Source: Acidobacteriota bacterium (GTDB lineage Bacteria > Acidobacteriota > Terriglobia > Terriglobales > SCQP01). Taken from it: a DNA stretch of 6,263 nucleotides. Made by a program: the position numbers and the translations under genes. Positions 5,010 to 6,263 of this stretch are shown here, in pieces; the stretch's first letter is position 1, and the number at the start of each line of letters is the position of its first letter. A model generated the notes under the pieces. That model ran no database searches. It had not been told where the DNA came from and worked only from the letters and a program-made list of their open reading frames with translations. Location of the stretch: positions 1-6,263 of the forward strand of contig JAKATS010000027.1 of the NCBI GenBank assembly GCA_021818645.1, given 5' to 3'.

Positions 5010-6263
<1,254 letters not shown>

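Overview
The window is a moderately GC-rich stretch of bacterial chromosome, densely packed with genes, with AT-richer intergenic DNA before the last gene. It carries four complete intact genes on the + strand, one on the - strand, and a truncated gene at each edge. The long (ADE1-like) SAICAR synthase, the CvpA and small Fis-type proteins, and the style of the B12-dependent ribonucleotide reductase recall Acidobacteriota (Terriglobia-like soil bacteria). That assignment is a judgement from remembered protein resemblance, not a search. I see no mobile element, tRNA, rRNA, CRISPR array or phage gene.

Layout. 1-1139 (+): the 3' end of purC (purine synthesis), a CvpA-family four-helix membrane protein, and a 77-residue Fis-type DNA-binding protein 15 nt behind it. 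1140-1229: a short convergent intergenic region with an 11-of-12-bp inverted repeat. 1230-1880 (-): ribA, GTP cyclohydrolase II, with a very good Shine-Dalgarno in front of a GTG start and a dyad just upstream. 1881-1995: a divergent promoter region. 1996-4820 (+): a probable two-gene unit of a single-chain ABC exporter and a YihY/BrkB-family membrane protein, with an inverted repeat that could mask the second gene's Shine-Dalgarno. 4821-5009: the regulatory region of nrdJ. 5010 to the window end (+): the first 418 codons of nrdJ, the adenosylcobalamin-dependent class II ribonucleotide reductase, open to the edge.

The most informative non-coding signal is upstream of nrdJ. A 16-bp site at 4890-4905 matches the published NrdR-box consensus at 15 of 16 positions. 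A weaker copy lies 32 bp downstream, in the spacer of a promoter with a perfect TTGACA -35 box. This is the helically phased paired-box arrangement expected for repression by NrdR, the ATP/dATP-sensing regulator of ribonucleotide reductase genes.

Functionally, purC, ribA and nrdJ all act in nucleotide or nucleotide-derived cofactor metabolism: purine synthesis, the GTP-consuming first step of riboflavin synthesis, and dNTP supply. They are separate transcription units, so this is a loose neighbourhood and not one operon. I found no convincing previously undescribed multi-gene system. The points worth following are regulatory: the NrdR-box array, the ribA leader and the RBS-masking repeat before the YihY-family gene.
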